Under the pieces are notes generated by a model, which saw nothing but the letters and a program-made list of their open reading frames with translations, made no database searches and was not told the DNA's origin. Positions 1 to 8,096 of a stretch of DNA of 64,000 bases are shown here, piece by piece. Each line of letters starts with the position of its first letter. The first letter of the stretch is position 1. The position numbers were made by a program, and so were the translations under genes. Source of the DNA: JAKANT01 sp035502095 (GTDB lineage: Bacteria > Pseudomonadota > Gammaproteobacteria > Burkholderiales > Burkholderiaceae_F); NCBI GenBank assembly GCA_035502095.1, contig DATJUX010000022.1, positions 183,369 to 247,368 on the forward strand. Reading direction: 5' to 3'.

Positions 1-1
1 C

Positions 2-238
2 GCCGGGCGCGGCTTTACCGTCACGCTGGATCCCGACGTGGCGCGGGTGTTCCGCGGCGATGCATCGGTGAACCGGGCGCTGCGGCTCGTCCTGCAGTTG
101 ATGCAGGTCGTGCAGGGGCCGCCCGCCGCGCGCTTCGAACGCGCGCCGCGCGGATATCAGGGCACTCCCGAAGCGCGCGGATTCAAGCGCCGTGCTCGTT
201 TCGAGGACGAAAGCAGGAACGAGGACGACCCGGAGTGA
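2..238 (+). CDS. C-terminal part of a hypothetical protein (5' end outside window)
   Basis: The reading frame is open from the first bases and ends in TGA at 236-238, giving 78 visible residues. The start lies outside the window. The beginning (AGRGFTVTLDPDVARVF, then SVNRALRLVLQLM) resembles the strand-helix pattern of small ribbon-helix-helix or antitoxin-like proteins, but this is a weak resemblance. The tail is rich in Arg, Glu and Asp and is probably disordered. Base composition is like the neighbours. No function can be assigned. Confidence 0.45.
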   Translation, partial: AGRGFTVTLDPDVARVFRGDASVNRALRLVLQLMQVVQGPPAARFERAPRGYQGTPEARGFKRRARFEDESRNEDDPE

Positions 239-512
239 ACCGGCGCGGCGGTGCCCCGCGGGGCCGCGGCGCTCTCGACCGCATTCGCGCGACCTTTGGC
301 GCTGAACAGGCCCGACCTTCGCGCTTGCGCGAAGCGTCTGTCGGGTGAACACGTACAAGCGTCGAGCACCGCGCGACCAGGATCGCGCATCGCGGTGTTT
401 CCATCGCAGCGACGCCGTGACTCTGCGGTTCACCCATTGGCTGCGCTGATCCTCCCGCGTTGACCGGCCAACCCGCGCACCGCTATCGTCGCCGCACTTT
501 CGAGTTTGCACG

Positions 513-1538
513 ATGCATCTGCCGCCCCGCCTGCGCATTGCGACGCTGAACTGCCTGAACGTGGCTCTTCCCGGGCGGCGTTGCTATGCCGGCATCGAGC
601 CCTACAGCCCGGAGGAGTACAGCGCCAAGACCGAGTGGCTCGCGACCATGTTCGACCGGATCGACGCCGACTTTCTGCTCGTGCAGGAGATCTTTCAAGA
701 AACGGCGCTCGCCGACGTCGTGCACCGGCGCGCTGGCGGCGGCGGCGCGTACAGAATCGCGGCACCGCTGGCCGATGACCAGAACGGCAAACCGCGCGTA
801 GGCCTGGTCTGGCGTGCGCCGTGGCAGGCGCGCATCGAGACCATCGCCGATTTCCCGCCAGGGTGCGCCGTGGCGGTGCCGGAGCGCGGGAGTTATGCGC
901 ACTTCTCGCGTCCGCTCCTGCTGGCGCGGGTGCCATGGGGTCCGGACGGCGGGACGCTCACGCTGCTCAACGTGCACCTGAAGTCGCGCCGCCCTGAATT
1001 CGTCGCAGACGAATCGGCCGACGATCCGGTCGCCGAAGCACGGGCGCAGGTGCGATCGTTGCTGATGCGCGCGGCCGAAGCGGCAGCGGTACGTCGCCTC
1101 GTGATCGAGTTGACATCGACCGGTTCGATGCTGGTGCTCGCGGGTGACTTCAACGACGGGCCGAACGCCGTGACGACGCAACTTGTGGCCGACACGTCAT
1201 GGAAGGACGAGGATCGACCCCCGCGGGAGCACGTGCTGTTCGACGCCCTCACCGTGGCACAGCATGTCATCCCGGGCGGGGCGCGCGAGCTCGCCTTCAC
1301 CGTCCGCACCGGCGGCGAACCGGAGCGCATCGATCACATGTTCGTCTCGGAGGCATTGGTCGCGCGGCACCGTCCGCCGGTCGCGCGCGTCGTGGCGGTC
1401 GAGATCTACAACGATCATCTGGTCGAAAGGCGGGCGGATGCGCAGGGTCTCGCCGCAGGCCCCGACGTGGCACGCACCCGATCCGACCACGGCGCGGTAT
1501 GCGCGACCGTGGAACTGATCCGACCGGTGCCGGCCTGA
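513..1538 (+). CDS. Endonuclease/exonuclease/phosphatase family protein
   Basis: This 341-residue protein has the DNase I-like metal-dependent phosphodiesterase fold. The N-terminus RIATLNCLN carries the first strand with its metal-binding Asn, followed by LLVQEIF with the conserved Glu near residue 58. LAGDFNDGPN near residue 211 holds the catalytic Asp/Asn pair, RIDHMFVS near residue 273 is the Asp-His motif, and the C-terminal RSDHGAV near residue 322 holds the final Asp-His. All hallmarks of an active enzyme are therefore present. No signal peptide is visible, so a cytoplasmic role is likely. The substrate (nucleic acid, phospholipid or phosphoinositide-like) cannot be read from sequence. 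It stands alone, with 274 bp of non-coding DNA upstream. The ATG at 513 fits the first strand of the domain. Confidence 0.85.
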   Translation: MHLPPRLRIATLNCLNVALPGRRCYAGIEPYSPEEYSAKTEWLATMFDRIDADFLLVQEIFQETALADVVHRRAGGGGAYRIAAPLADDQNGKPRVGLVWRAPWQARIETIADFPPGCAVAVPERGSYAHFSRPLLLARVPWGPDGGTLTLLNVHLKSRRPEFVADESADDPVAEARAQVRSLLMRAAEAAAVRRLVIELTSTGSMLVLAGDFNDGPNAVTTQLVADTSWKDEDRPPREHVLFDALTVAQHVIPGGARELAFTVRTGGEPERIDHMFVSEALVARHRPPVARVVAVEIYNDHLVERRADAQGLAAGPDVARTRSDHGAVCATVELIRPVPA

Positions 1539-1632
1539 GCGACAGAGTTCGAGCATATGTCCTACGCGGTACGCATGAACTCGTCCCGCGCGAGACGCGC
1601 GCCGGTGGGCACGACGATCGCCTTTTGATCCG

Positions 1633-1935
1633 TCAGGCCGGTACTACCGCGGCGCCGGGAGTCTGTGGCTGCTCGATGAGGGCGTGACGCAGGCAACGGT
1701 AGATCGCTTCCGCCTCGAAGCGCAGGCCATTGGTCCCCCTGAGGCGGATCCGCATGTCGTTGGCGCCGGCGCGGACGTTGATTTCGGCGCGCCGGATGGC
1801 AGCCTGCTCTTCGGTGCAGCCGCAGGCGCTGCGCTGGCACTCGTTCAGGGCCTGGAGGACACGCTGCTGCCGGCCGCCGATACCGGTCAGTTCGATGTGG
1901 ACTTCGTCGCCCTGTTCCCGCACGCGCATCTGCAT
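1633..1935 (-). CDS. Hypothetical protein, 100 aa
   Basis: A 100-residue frame starts at ATG 1935 (MQMRVREQGDEVHIELTG) with a GGAG six bases upstream, which decides this start over a longer frame reaching 2106. It contains alternating polar and hydrophobic stretches that predict two beta strands (EVHIELTG, DMRIRLRG), a central Cys pair in RSACGCTEEQ, and a C-terminal helix (EAEAIYRCLRHALIEQ). No family is recognised. A similarly long plus-strand frame (1684-1992) covers the same DNA but lacks a ribosome binding site, so the minus-strand call is preferred. Confidence is moderate because GC-rich DNA produces long spurious frames. Confidence 0.5.
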   Translation of the reverse strand: MQMRVREQGDEVHIELTGIGGRQQRVLQALNECQRSACGCTEEQAAIRRAEINVRAGANDMRIRLRGTNGLRFEAEAIYRCLRHALIEQPQTPGAAVVPA

Positions 1936-2228
1936 GGTTGGCTCCAGCCGCTTGTCCTGATCTGTCTTTCGGCCAAACCCGAAGGAAGTTAAGCCGATGA
2001 CGGCAGTCCGCCATCCGGCGAAAACCTCCGCCGGCCATCGGCTATTCGGTGGCCACGTCAGGGGTAAGGCGCGCGCGCGTGCGGGAGCGAGTGAGCAGTG
2101 CAGCACTGCGGCCCGGAGAATCGAAACATTGTCCGGCCGCTCCGACAGGTTGCCCGGTTGGATGGGAAACGCTCACGCGCGGAGCTTGTCAATCCCTCGC
2201 GGCCAATTCGGCGAAGAGCGCAGTGCAG

Positions 2229-2654
2229 TCACGCAAGTCCTTTGCGCTCGAAACTCGCCATTGCGGCGCGCGTGAGCCGATCGAGCTCCTCGAGCGCCGG
2301 CGGATCGACCTCGGTCAAGTTGAAGGCGCTGTTGCCCCGCATCTGCTTGCGCAGCGCCGGCGATAACGCGGCGGCCAGCGCAGGATCGAGCTGGAGCGGC
2401 ATCAGGCGGTATACGACGTGGCTGCGCGTCAGCTCGACGGCACCGAAGAACATCGGCTTGCCGTCCGCAGTGCGCTTGCGTGTGTTCAGGAAGTACTCGT
2501 CGGGCGCGTCGTGCACGACCAGCAGATGGCGCGCGTGCCTGGCCAGCAGGCCCTTGAGCGCGGCGAACAGCGGGCGCAGGTCGGGCGGCCGCGGCGCCTG
2601 GCGCCGGTCCGGGCGTCGGGTCGCAGGCCGCCGGCGCCTGTCGGTGGTGCTCAT
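2229..2654 (-). CDS. Conserved hypothetical protein, possibly DUF1801/YdhG-like
   Basis: The protein has 141 residues. A basic, Pro/Arg-rich leader of about 25 residues is followed by a compact domain starting LRPLFAALKGLLARHA. The segments GKPMFFGAVELTRSHVVYRLMPL and GNSAFNLTEVDPPALEELDRLTRAAMASF match the pattern of small YdhG/DUF1801-like proteins (a beta sheet that ends in a FNF-type strand and a C-terminal helix); that assignment is from memory of the family and is tentative. No catalytic residue is evident. It lies 34 bp downstream of the Bug receptor gene on the same strand and could be cotranscribed with it, though a shared function is not obvious. Confidence 0.6.
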   Translation of the reverse strand: MSTTDRRRRPATRRPDRRQAPRPPDLRPLFAALKGLLARHARHLLVVHDAPDEYFLNTRKRTADGKPMFFGAVELTRSHVVYRLMPLQLDPALAAALSPALRKQMRGNSAFNLTEVDPPALEELDRLTRAAMASFERKGLA

Positions 2655-2688
2655 CGTCCGTCTTTGACAGCGGCGGCGCGGCGCGTGC

Positions 2689-3672
2689 TCAGTCGATCCT
2701 GGCGCCGGAGAACTTCACCACCTGCGTCCACTTTTCGATTTCGCTGCGGATGTAGGCGGTGAACTGCTCCGGGGTGTCACCGACCGGCAGTGCGCCCTGG
2801 GTGGCGAATCGTTCGCGCACTGCGGGGCTCTCGAGTGCCTTCGCGACATCATTGCGGATCTTGTTGACGATCTCGCGCGCAGTGCCGGCCGGGGCCAGCA
2901 GACCGAACCACGCGGTGGCGTCGAAGCCCTTCAGTCCGGCGGCTTCCTCCATGGTCGGCACGTCGGGCAGCGCCGGCGAGCGCACGGTCGAGGTGACCGC
3001 GAGCGCCTTGAGCTTGCCGCTGCGGATATGCGGCAACGCCGAGGGAAGGTTGTCGAACATCACCTGCGTGCTGCCGCCGATCAGGTCCTGCAGCGCGGGT
3101 GCCGAGCCGCGATAAGGCAGATGCACCATGTACGTCTGAGTGAGGCTCTTGAACAGTTCGCCGGTCAGATGAATCGAGGTGCCGTTGCCGCTGGAGGCCA
3201 TGTTCAGGCCGCCGGGTCGTGCGCGGGCGAAGGCGATGAACTCCTTGACGTTGTTCACCGGCAGCGCGGCGGGAACGACCATCACGTTGGGGACCGCCGC
3301 CACGTTGGTGATGGGCGTGAAATCGTTGAGCGGGTGATAAGGCAGCCGGTTGTTGTTCTGCGCGTAGAGCGGAAGGTTGATCGCCTGCGTGCCCACGGTG
3401 CCCATCAGCAGCGTGTAGCCGTCGTTCGCCGCCTTGGCCACGACCTCGGTCCCGATCGTGCCGCCCGCGCCCGCACGGTTCTCGATGACCACGGGCTGTC
3501 CCCATGCGCGCTGCAGCTCCGCGCCGATCAAGCGCGCGACGATGTCCGTCGTGCCGCCGGGGGGAAACGGCACGATGATCCGAACCGCATGCGACGGATA
3601 CCCTTGCGCAGCCGCCGTGGCGGCCAGCGCTGCCAGGGTGGAGAACAGGACGGCGGTGAGGGTGCGACGCAT
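2689..3672 (-). CDS. Bug-family (TctC-type) periplasmic solute-binding protein
   Basis: This 327-residue protein is a periplasmic receptor of the tripartite tricarboxylate transporter type. Residues 1-23 form a signal peptide (MRRTLTAVLFSTLAALAATAAAQG). The mature protein opens with YPSHAVRIIVPFPPGGTTDIVAR, the family signature that lines the ligand pocket, and continues with GQPVVIENRAGAGG and NMASSGNGTSIHLTGELF. Length matches the family (about 320-330). No tctA/tctB membrane genes lie nearby, which is usual for the expanded orphan Bug families of Burkholderiales, so the ligand (a carboxylate is typical) is unknown. The frame stays open upstream to 4908 only as antisense of glpK; the signal peptide fixes the start at 3672. 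It is divergent from glpK. Confidence 0.92.
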   Translation of the reverse strand: MRRTLTAVLFSTLAALAATAAAQGYPSHAVRIIVPFPPGGTTDIVARLIGAELQRAWGQPVVIENRAGAGGTIGTEVVAKAANDGYTLLMGTVGTQAINLPLYAQNNNRLPYHPLNDFTPITNVAAVPNVMVVPAALPVNNVKEFIAFARARPGGLNMASSGNGTSIHLTGELFKSLTQTYMVHLPYRGSAPALQDLIGGSTQVMFDNLPSALPHIRSGKLKALAVTSTVRSPALPDVPTMEEAAGLKGFDATAWFGLLAPAGTAREIVNKIRNDVAKALESPAVRERFATQGALPVGDTPEQFTAYIRSEIEKWTQVVKFSGARID

Positions 3673-3724
3673 CGGGACTCCGGTCGTCAGCGCTGCGGGC
3701 GGCGCATGGAATCGAGCGGCGAGT

Positions 3725-3755
3725 CTGACCCAGCCGGTTGGCTGCCGTCTATAGT
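3725..3755 (+). promoter_or_regulatory. Candidate sigma-70 promoter of glpK
   Basis: A TATAGT hexamer at 3750-3755 is preceded by CTGACC at 3725-3730 with a 19-base spacer, a little long but acceptable. It lies about 29 bp before the glpK ATG, and an AGGAG ribosome binding site at 3774-3778 follows. The assignment rests only on sequence match. Confidence 0.3.
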
Positions 3756-3783
3756 CGGCCGGCAACGGGCTCCAGGAGACGCC

Positions 3784-5280
3784 ATGCGCCGTTACGTGCT
3801 CGCGTTGGACCAGGGAACGACGAGTTCGCGCGCGATTCTGTTCGACCACGACGGCAAGGCGGTGGCGGCGGCGCAGCAGGAGTTCCGCCAGATCTTTCCG
3901 CAGCCGGGCTGGGTCGAACACGATGCCGGCGAGATCTGGGACTCGCAACTCGCCTGCGCGTGGAGGGTGTTGCGCGATGCAGGATGCGCCGCGGCGGACC
4001 TGGTGGCGCTCGGCATCACGAATCAGCGCGAAACGACCGTGGTCTGGGAGCGTGCGACCGGGCGCCCGATCGCGAACGCCATCGTCTGGCAGGACCGGCG
4101 TACCGCCGATGCCTGCGCCGCGTTGCGCGCCTCGGGTGTCGAGGAACGGGTCACGGAGAGGACCGGCCTGGTTCTCGACCCTTATTTCTCGGCCACCAAG
4201 ATCGCGTGGGTGCTCGACCACGTCCGCGACGCGCGTGCGCGCGCGGAGCGCGGCGAGCTCGCATTCGGCACCATCGACACGTGGCTGGTCTGGCAGCTCA
4301 CCGGAGGGCGCGTCCATGCGACCGACGTCAGCAACGCATCGCGCACGCTTCTCTTCAATCTGCACACGCTCGACTGGGACGATGAGCTGCTGCGCCTGCT
4401 GAACGTGCCGCGCGCGATCCTGCCGCGTCTGGTCCCTTCCAGCGAGGTGATCGCGACGAGTGCACCCGAGGTTCTCGGCGCCGCGGTGCAGATCGCCGGC
4501 GTTGCGGGCGACCAGCAGGCCGCGACTTTCGGCCAGGCATGCTTCGCGCCCGGCATGGCGAAGAACACCTACGGCACCGGCTGCTTCATGTTGATGAACT
4601 GCGGACACGCACCGTGCCGTTCGCGCAACCGGCTGCTGTGCACGGTGGGGTGGCGCCTCGGTAACAAGGGCGCCGAGACATTCTGCCTCGAGGGCAGCGT
4701 CTTCGCGGGCGGCGCGGTCGTGCAATGGCTGCGCGACGGGCTCGGCTTCTTCAAGAGTTCCGCCGACGTCGAGACGCTGGCCGCGCAGGTGCCCGACAAC
4801 GGCGGCGTGTACCTGGTGCCGGCGTTTGCCGGACTCGGCAGTCCGCACTGGGATCCGCACGCGCGCGGCCTGATGATCGGCATGACGCGTGGAACCACGC
4901 GCGCGCATGTCGCCCGCGCGGCGCTGGAATCGATCGCTTTCCAGTCGGCGGAACTGCTGGTTGCCATGCAGGGCGACGCGGCAAGTCCGCTCACGGAGCT
5001 ACGCGTCGATGGCGGCGCGGCGCGCAACGATCTGTTGATGCAGTTCCAGGCCGATCTGGTCGGCGTGCCCGTGGTTCGGCCGGTCGTGACGGAGACGACC
5101 GCTCTGGGTGCGGCCTACCTCGCCGGACTCGCGGTCGGATTCTGGTCCGGAACCGAAGAGATCGCCTCCTTGTGGCGGGTCGAGCGGCGTTTCGAGCCCG
5201 CCGTTGCGCCGGCCACACGCGATGTGTTGATGGGTCACTGGAAGCGCGCTGTCGAGCGCGCGAAGACCTGGGTCGAATGA
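3784..5280 (+). CDS. glpK: Glycerol kinase
   Basis: The enzyme (498 residues, family-typical length) phosphorylates glycerol to sn-glycerol 3-phosphate with ATP in the cytoplasm. It is an FGGY-family kinase: LDQGTTSSRA near residue 8 is the phosphate-binding loop, PGWVEHDAGEIW and NQRETTVVW bind glycerol, and GDQQAA near residue 242 carries the catalytic Asp. GTGCFMLMNCG near residue 264 and DGGAARNDLLMQFQ plus TTALGAAYLAG in the C-terminal half complete the ATP site. The ATG at 3784 has AGGAG six bases upstream; the open frame before it is non-coding. No glpF or glpD is adjacent, so the gene is isolated from the usual glycerol operon. A strong hairpin terminator follows at 5298-5326. Confidence 0.97.
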   Translation: MRRYVLALDQGTTSSRAILFDHDGKAVAAAQQEFRQIFPQPGWVEHDAGEIWDSQLACAWRVLRDAGCAAADLVALGITNQRETTVVWERATGRPIANAIVWQDRRTADACAALRASGVEERVTERTGLVLDPYFSATKIAWVLDHVRDARARAERGELAFGTIDTWLVWQLTGGRVHATDVSNASRTLLFNLHTLDWDDELLRLLNVPRAILPRLVPSSEVIATSAPEVLGAAVQIAGVAGDQQAATFGQACFAPGMAKNTYGTGCFMLMNCGHAPCRSRNRLLCTVGWRLGNKGAETFCLEGSVFAGGAVVQWLRDGLGFFKSSADVETLAAQVPDNGGVYLVPAFAGLGSPHWDPHARGLMIGMTRGTTRAHVARAALESIAFQSAELLVAMQGDAASPLTELRVDGGAARNDLLMQFQADLVGVPVVRPVVTETTALGAAYLAGLAVGFWSGTEEIASLWRVERRFEPAVAPATRDVLMGHWKRAVERAKTWVE

Positions 5281-5297
5281 CGTCGGGTGCGTGCAGG

Positions 5298-5326
5298 AAA
5301 AAAAAAGGGGCCCGACGGCCCCTTTT
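5298..5326. terminator. Bidirectional rho-independent terminator between glpK and the porin gene
   Basis: A run of A (5298-5306) precedes GGGGCC (5307-5312), a CGAC loop, GGCCCC (5317-5322) and TTTT. Read on either strand it gives a GC-rich hairpin followed by a U-run, so it can stop both glpK (plus) and the porin gene (minus), which converge here. Confidence 0.9.
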
Positions 5327-5356
5327 CGCTTGCGTGCGGGCAAGCCGCGCGGCCGT

Positions 5357-6568
5357 TCAGAACGAGTGGCGAATGCCCATGTCGATGCCCGTCGTCTTGC
5401 CGCCGGCCGTGAAGGCCGGGCGCCCACCAGTCACGAAATTCGTGTTCGTGCCCTGGTTGTCCATCAGCGCATACGTCGCATAGAGGGCGGTCCGGCGCGA
5501 CATGTTGTAGACCGGGCCGATCGCGAACTGCTGGCCGTCGTTGCTGCTGTTCTTGATGTTGTACTTGTTGTACGAGACGCGGAGATCGGTCGCGCCGAAC
5601 GTCATCACCATGCCGAGCATCCAGTTGTCGCTTTCATTCGCAGCTCCCGACGCCAGGTCGATCTTGTTCCTGACGTACTGCGCCATCGGCTTGAAGTTGC
5701 CAAAAGTCAGCGTGGTCGAGATCGCAACGCCCGTGAAGGTGCCCTGCGTATTGGTTGGCGTCTTGAAGTAAGAGGTGTCGTTGTAGGCGATCGAAATATC
5801 CACAGGTCCACCGGCGTAGCCGAGACGAGCGCCCACCGTATTCCCGTCCTTGGAGTTGGGGTTGGAGGTGAGTCCGGTGGCCGACCCGCTGCCCGACGGG
5901 TTTTCGCCGAGCGCGTACATGCCGTGGAAATACACGCCACCGATTCCCGGCGGGGTCAGGTACTCGATCGCGTTGGATGCGCGCACGGTCGTTTGAACTA
6001 CCGATGCGCCGGTCAGACCGGTCAACGCATAGATCTTGGTGTCGCCCACGCCGTTGGTACCAAACGGATCGTTGTTGGTGATCTGCCAGAACAGCGGCGT
6101 GTAGTTGCGTCCCAAACGCAGTTCGCCAAAACCACCCGACAAACCGACGAACATGCGGCGGTTGAACGTGAAGCCCTGGGTTCCGTTAGGCGACGTCGTA
6201 GACGTGCATGTCACGGCGGTTGCGGGGGGTGCCGGGGTCGCGCCGGCGACCGTACACGTCGATGATGCGCCCCCTCCGCTCGCCTGATTGTTGGTGTTCG
6301 AACCGGCGCCGGTGCCGTTGTCGGTATTGACCGAGCCTTCGAGCCAGAAGTTCGCCTTCAGACCGCCGCCCAGATCCTCCGTGCCGCGAACGCCGAACCG
6401 TGACGAGTTCAGGCCGCTGTTGCTCATGGCCCAGATGTGGCCGTTGCCGTCGCCAGCGTAATAGCTGATCCCGGTGTCCACGAGGCCGAACAGCGTCACA
6501 CTCGATTGCGCGAATGCCGCGCCCGAGAACGCGCCCGCAACCGCCAGTGCGAGAAGCGATTTCTTCAT
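5357..6568 (-). CDS. Gram-negative porin (betaproteobacterial general porin)
   Basis: The 403-residue precursor has a clear signal peptide, MKKSLLALAVAGAFSGAAFA, with cleavage before QSSVTLFGLVDTG, the standard start of the first beta strand in this trimeric 16-strand porin family. The sequence FGVRGTEDLGGGLKANFWLEG is the typical second to third strand region, and the chain ends in GIRHSF, the C-terminal Phe needed for recognition by the BAM complex. It forms passive diffusion channels in the outer membrane. The ATG at 6568 with GGAG upstream is chosen over an in-frame ATG at 6595 because it fits the signal peptide. A Gly/Ser/Thr-rich loop with two Cys (STCTVAG and VTCTST) is present near residues 115-135, which is unusual for a porin. 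Confidence 0.95.
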   Translation of the reverse strand: MKKSLLALAVAGAFSGAAFAQSSVTLFGLVDTGISYYAGDGNGHIWAMSNSGLNSSRFGVRGTEDLGGGLKANFWLEGSVNTDNGTGAGSNTNNQASGGGASSTCTVAGATPAPPATAVTCTSTTSPNGTQGFTFNRRMFVGLSGGFGELRLGRNYTPLFWQITNNDPFGTNGVGDTKIYALTGLTGASVVQTTVRASNAIEYLTPPGIGGVYFHGMYALGENPSGSGSATGLTSNPNSKDGNTVGARLGYAGGPVDISIAYNDTSYFKTPTNTQGTFTGVAISTTLTFGNFKPMAQYVRNKIDLASGAANESDNWMLGMVMTFGATDLRVSYNKYNIKNSSNDGQQFAIGPVYNMSRRTALYATYALMDNQGTNTNFVTGGRPAFTAGGKTTGIDMGIRHSF

Positions 6569-6656
6569 TGCGTATCTCCACGAAAGGTTGTTCATTTCTG
6601 GCGCTACCTGCGCGTCCCGCCAGAACCCCCAAAGCGAACCTCAGGAAGTCGAGGGT

Positions 6657-6686
6657 ATTTTGAACAAAATCACATGACAGGAGCAA
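6657..6686 (-). promoter_or_regulatory. Candidate porin promoter overlapping an AT-rich palindrome
   Basis: On the minus strand TTGCTC (6686-6681) and CAAAAT (6662-6657) are separated by 18 bases, a plausible sigma-70 promoter about 90 bp upstream of the porin ATG. The -10 element is one arm of a perfect inverted repeat ATTTTG-AA-CAAAAT at 6657-6670, which could be an operator. Based on sequence only. Confidence 0.35.
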
Positions 6687-6779
6687 AGATCTGGCATGCT
6701 TTTCTCTCTCTGAGGAGCAATCCTTGTCGCTTGGGCGCAACAGGCCTAAGAGCACATCCCATTGGTGTGGGATCTCTCG

Positions 6780-7424
6780 ATGCGAGAGCTGTCGATCATC
6801 GATCTTTTGCTGAGCACTGCAAATCGCGCACTTGCAGTCGTGTATGGCACGCCGGACTCGGCGCGCGCGTACCCCGATGACCCCGCGGCGCGTGCGGCGG
6901 ACGTCACGCTGACGACCGCCGAACGCGCCGAGTCGGCTGCCTTGATGCGCGTCAATCACGTCGGCGAAGTGTGCGCGCAGGCGCTCTACGAGGCGCAGGC
7001 GATCGGCGCGCGCGATGAGCCGTTGCGTGCGGCGTTTCACGCCGCGGCGAACGAGGAACTCGATCATCTCGCGTGGACACAACGTCGGATCCACGAACTG
7101 GGCGGGCGCACGAGCCTGCTCAATCCGCTCTGGCATGCCGGCTCGTTTGCGATCGGGCTGGTCGCAGCACGCTTCGGTGACCGTGCGAGCCTCGGGTTCA
7201 TGGCGGAGACCGAGCGCCAGGTCGAAGCGCATCTGCAGGGCCATCTCGAGCGCCTGCCCGCTGGCGACCTCGCTTCGCGGCGCGTCGTCGAAGCGATGCG
7301 CCAGGACGAAGCCAGGCATGCCGACAATGCGAGCCGGCTCGGTGGCGTCGAGCTGCCGTGGCCCGCACGCGTTGCGATGAAAATGGCGGCTCGCGTCATG
7401 ACGCGCACCGCGCATTACATCTGA
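6780..7424 (+). CDS. coq7: 5-demethoxyubiquinol hydroxylase Coq7
   Basis: This 214-residue enzyme performs the last ring hydroxylation of ubiquinone synthesis at the inner membrane. It is a ferritin-like di-iron protein; the six expected ligands are visible as E63 (NHVGEVCAQALYEAQ), E93 and H96 (NEELDHL), E145 (ETERQVEAHL), and E177 and H180 (QDEARHADNA). The length and the C-terminal PWPARVAMKMAARVMT match bacterial Coq7. ATG 6780 is preferred over an upstream TTG in frame at 6762; neither has a strong ribosome binding site. It is divergent from the porin gene and reads alone. Confidence 0.95.
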   Translation: MRELSIIDLLLSTANRALAVVYGTPDSARAYPDDPAARAADVTLTTAERAESAALMRVNHVGEVCAQALYEAQAIGARDEPLRAAFHAAANEELDHLAWTQRRIHELGGRTSLLNPLWHAGSFAIGLVAARFGDRASLGFMAETERQVEAHLQGHLERLPAGDLASRRVVEAMRQDEARHADNASRLGGVELPWPARVAMKMAARVMTRTAHYI

Positions 7425-7445
7425 GCCGCGCCTCGGGTCCCTCCG

Positions 7446-7874
7446 TCAGGCCCCTTCGTCGAGCACCTCGACCGAGTACTCGAGCTGCGCGGTCTTCGCC
7501 AGCATCACCGAGGCAGAACAGTACTTCTCGTGCGAGAGTCGCACCGCGCGTTCGACGGCCTCGCGCGCCAGATTGTGCCCGCGCACCACGAAGCGGAATT
7601 CGATGCGCGTGAATACTTTCGGGTCGGTTGGCGCCCGTTCGGCAACGAGTTTCACTTCGCATCCGCGCACCTCGTGCCGCCCGCGCCTGAGGATCAAGAC
7701 CACGTCGTAAGCGGTGCACGCGCCGGTTCCGGCGAGCACGAGTTCCATCGGCCGCGGCGCGAGGTTGTGCCCGCCACCCTCGGGAGCGCCATCGACCGCG
7801 ACCAGGTGCCCGCTTCCGGTCTCGGCGACGAAGCTCATCCCGCCTGCGCCGCCCCAGCGGATCGTGCATTCCAT
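7446..7874 (-). CDS. OsmC family protein
   Basis: A 142-residue protein of the OsmC/Ohr superfamily, cytoplasmic thiol peroxidases that reduce organic hydroperoxides. The two redox cysteines are both present: C53 in GTGACTAYDVVLIL and C119 in HEKYCSASVML. The N-terminal strand ECTIRWGGAGGMSFVAET is typical of the YhfA-like branch rather than Ohr itself, so substrate choice is uncertain. It converges with coq7 across only 21 bp and is divergent from rplM. No ribosome binding site oddity was noted. Confidence 0.9.
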   Translation of the reverse strand: MECTIRWGGAGGMSFVAETGSGHLVAVDGAPEGGGHNLAPRPMELVLAGTGACTAYDVVLILRRGRHEVRGCEVKLVAERAPTDPKVFTRIEFRFVVRGHNLAREAVERAVRLSHEKYCSASVMLAKTAQLEYSVEVLDEGA

Positions 7875-7930
7875 CGGCAGTGCCTCCGTCGCCGGACCGA
7901 TCGGTCGCCCCTGCGGGGGCGGAGCTCAAC

Positions 7931-7960
7931 TTGCGCCGCGCCCGGGCCCCTAGATACAAT
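7931..7960 (+). promoter_or_regulatory. Promoter of the rplM-rpsI operon
   Basis: TTGCGC at 7931-7936 and TACAAT at 7955-7960 with an 18-base spacer form a good sigma-70 promoter. Transcription would start near 7967, leaving a leader of about 130 bases before rplM. Confidence 0.6.
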
Positions 7961-8053
7961 ACAAGGCTTTCCGCGCGTCGCAGGCAGGATTGGATTGCGG
8001 CGCGAGCTAGCTGCCATCGAACCTCGACACCGGTTGCGTCCAAGAGCGCCTGC

Positions 8054-8069
8054 AACCCGGAATCGGGTT
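8054..8069 (+). other. Stem-loop in the rplM leader
   Basis: AACCCG (8054-8059) and CGGGTT (8064-8069) form a perfect six-pair stem with a GAAT tetraloop, 27 bases before the rplM ATG. Ribosomal protein L13 represses its own operon in Escherichia coli through the leader; whether this hairpin does so is inference. Confidence 0.4.
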
Positions 8070-8096
8070 TGGCCTCAATCCGGAATCTGGACATTC

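Noticed and set aside
253..264. Perfect palindrome GCCCCGCGGGGC in the first intergenic region
   Set aside because: There is no loop and no U-run, and short GC palindromes are expected in this composition.
1684..1992. Plus-strand 102-codon frame overlapping the small minus-strand hypothetical gene
   Set aside because: No ribosome binding site or family feature; the minus-strand frame has a GGAG and a more protein-like pattern.
3673..4908. Long minus-strand open frame joined to the Bug receptor gene, covering glpK in antisense
   Set aside because: It has no family features, and the signal peptide MRRTLTAVLFS fixes the true start at 3672. Stop-free antisense frames are expected opposite GC-rich genes with strong third-position bias.
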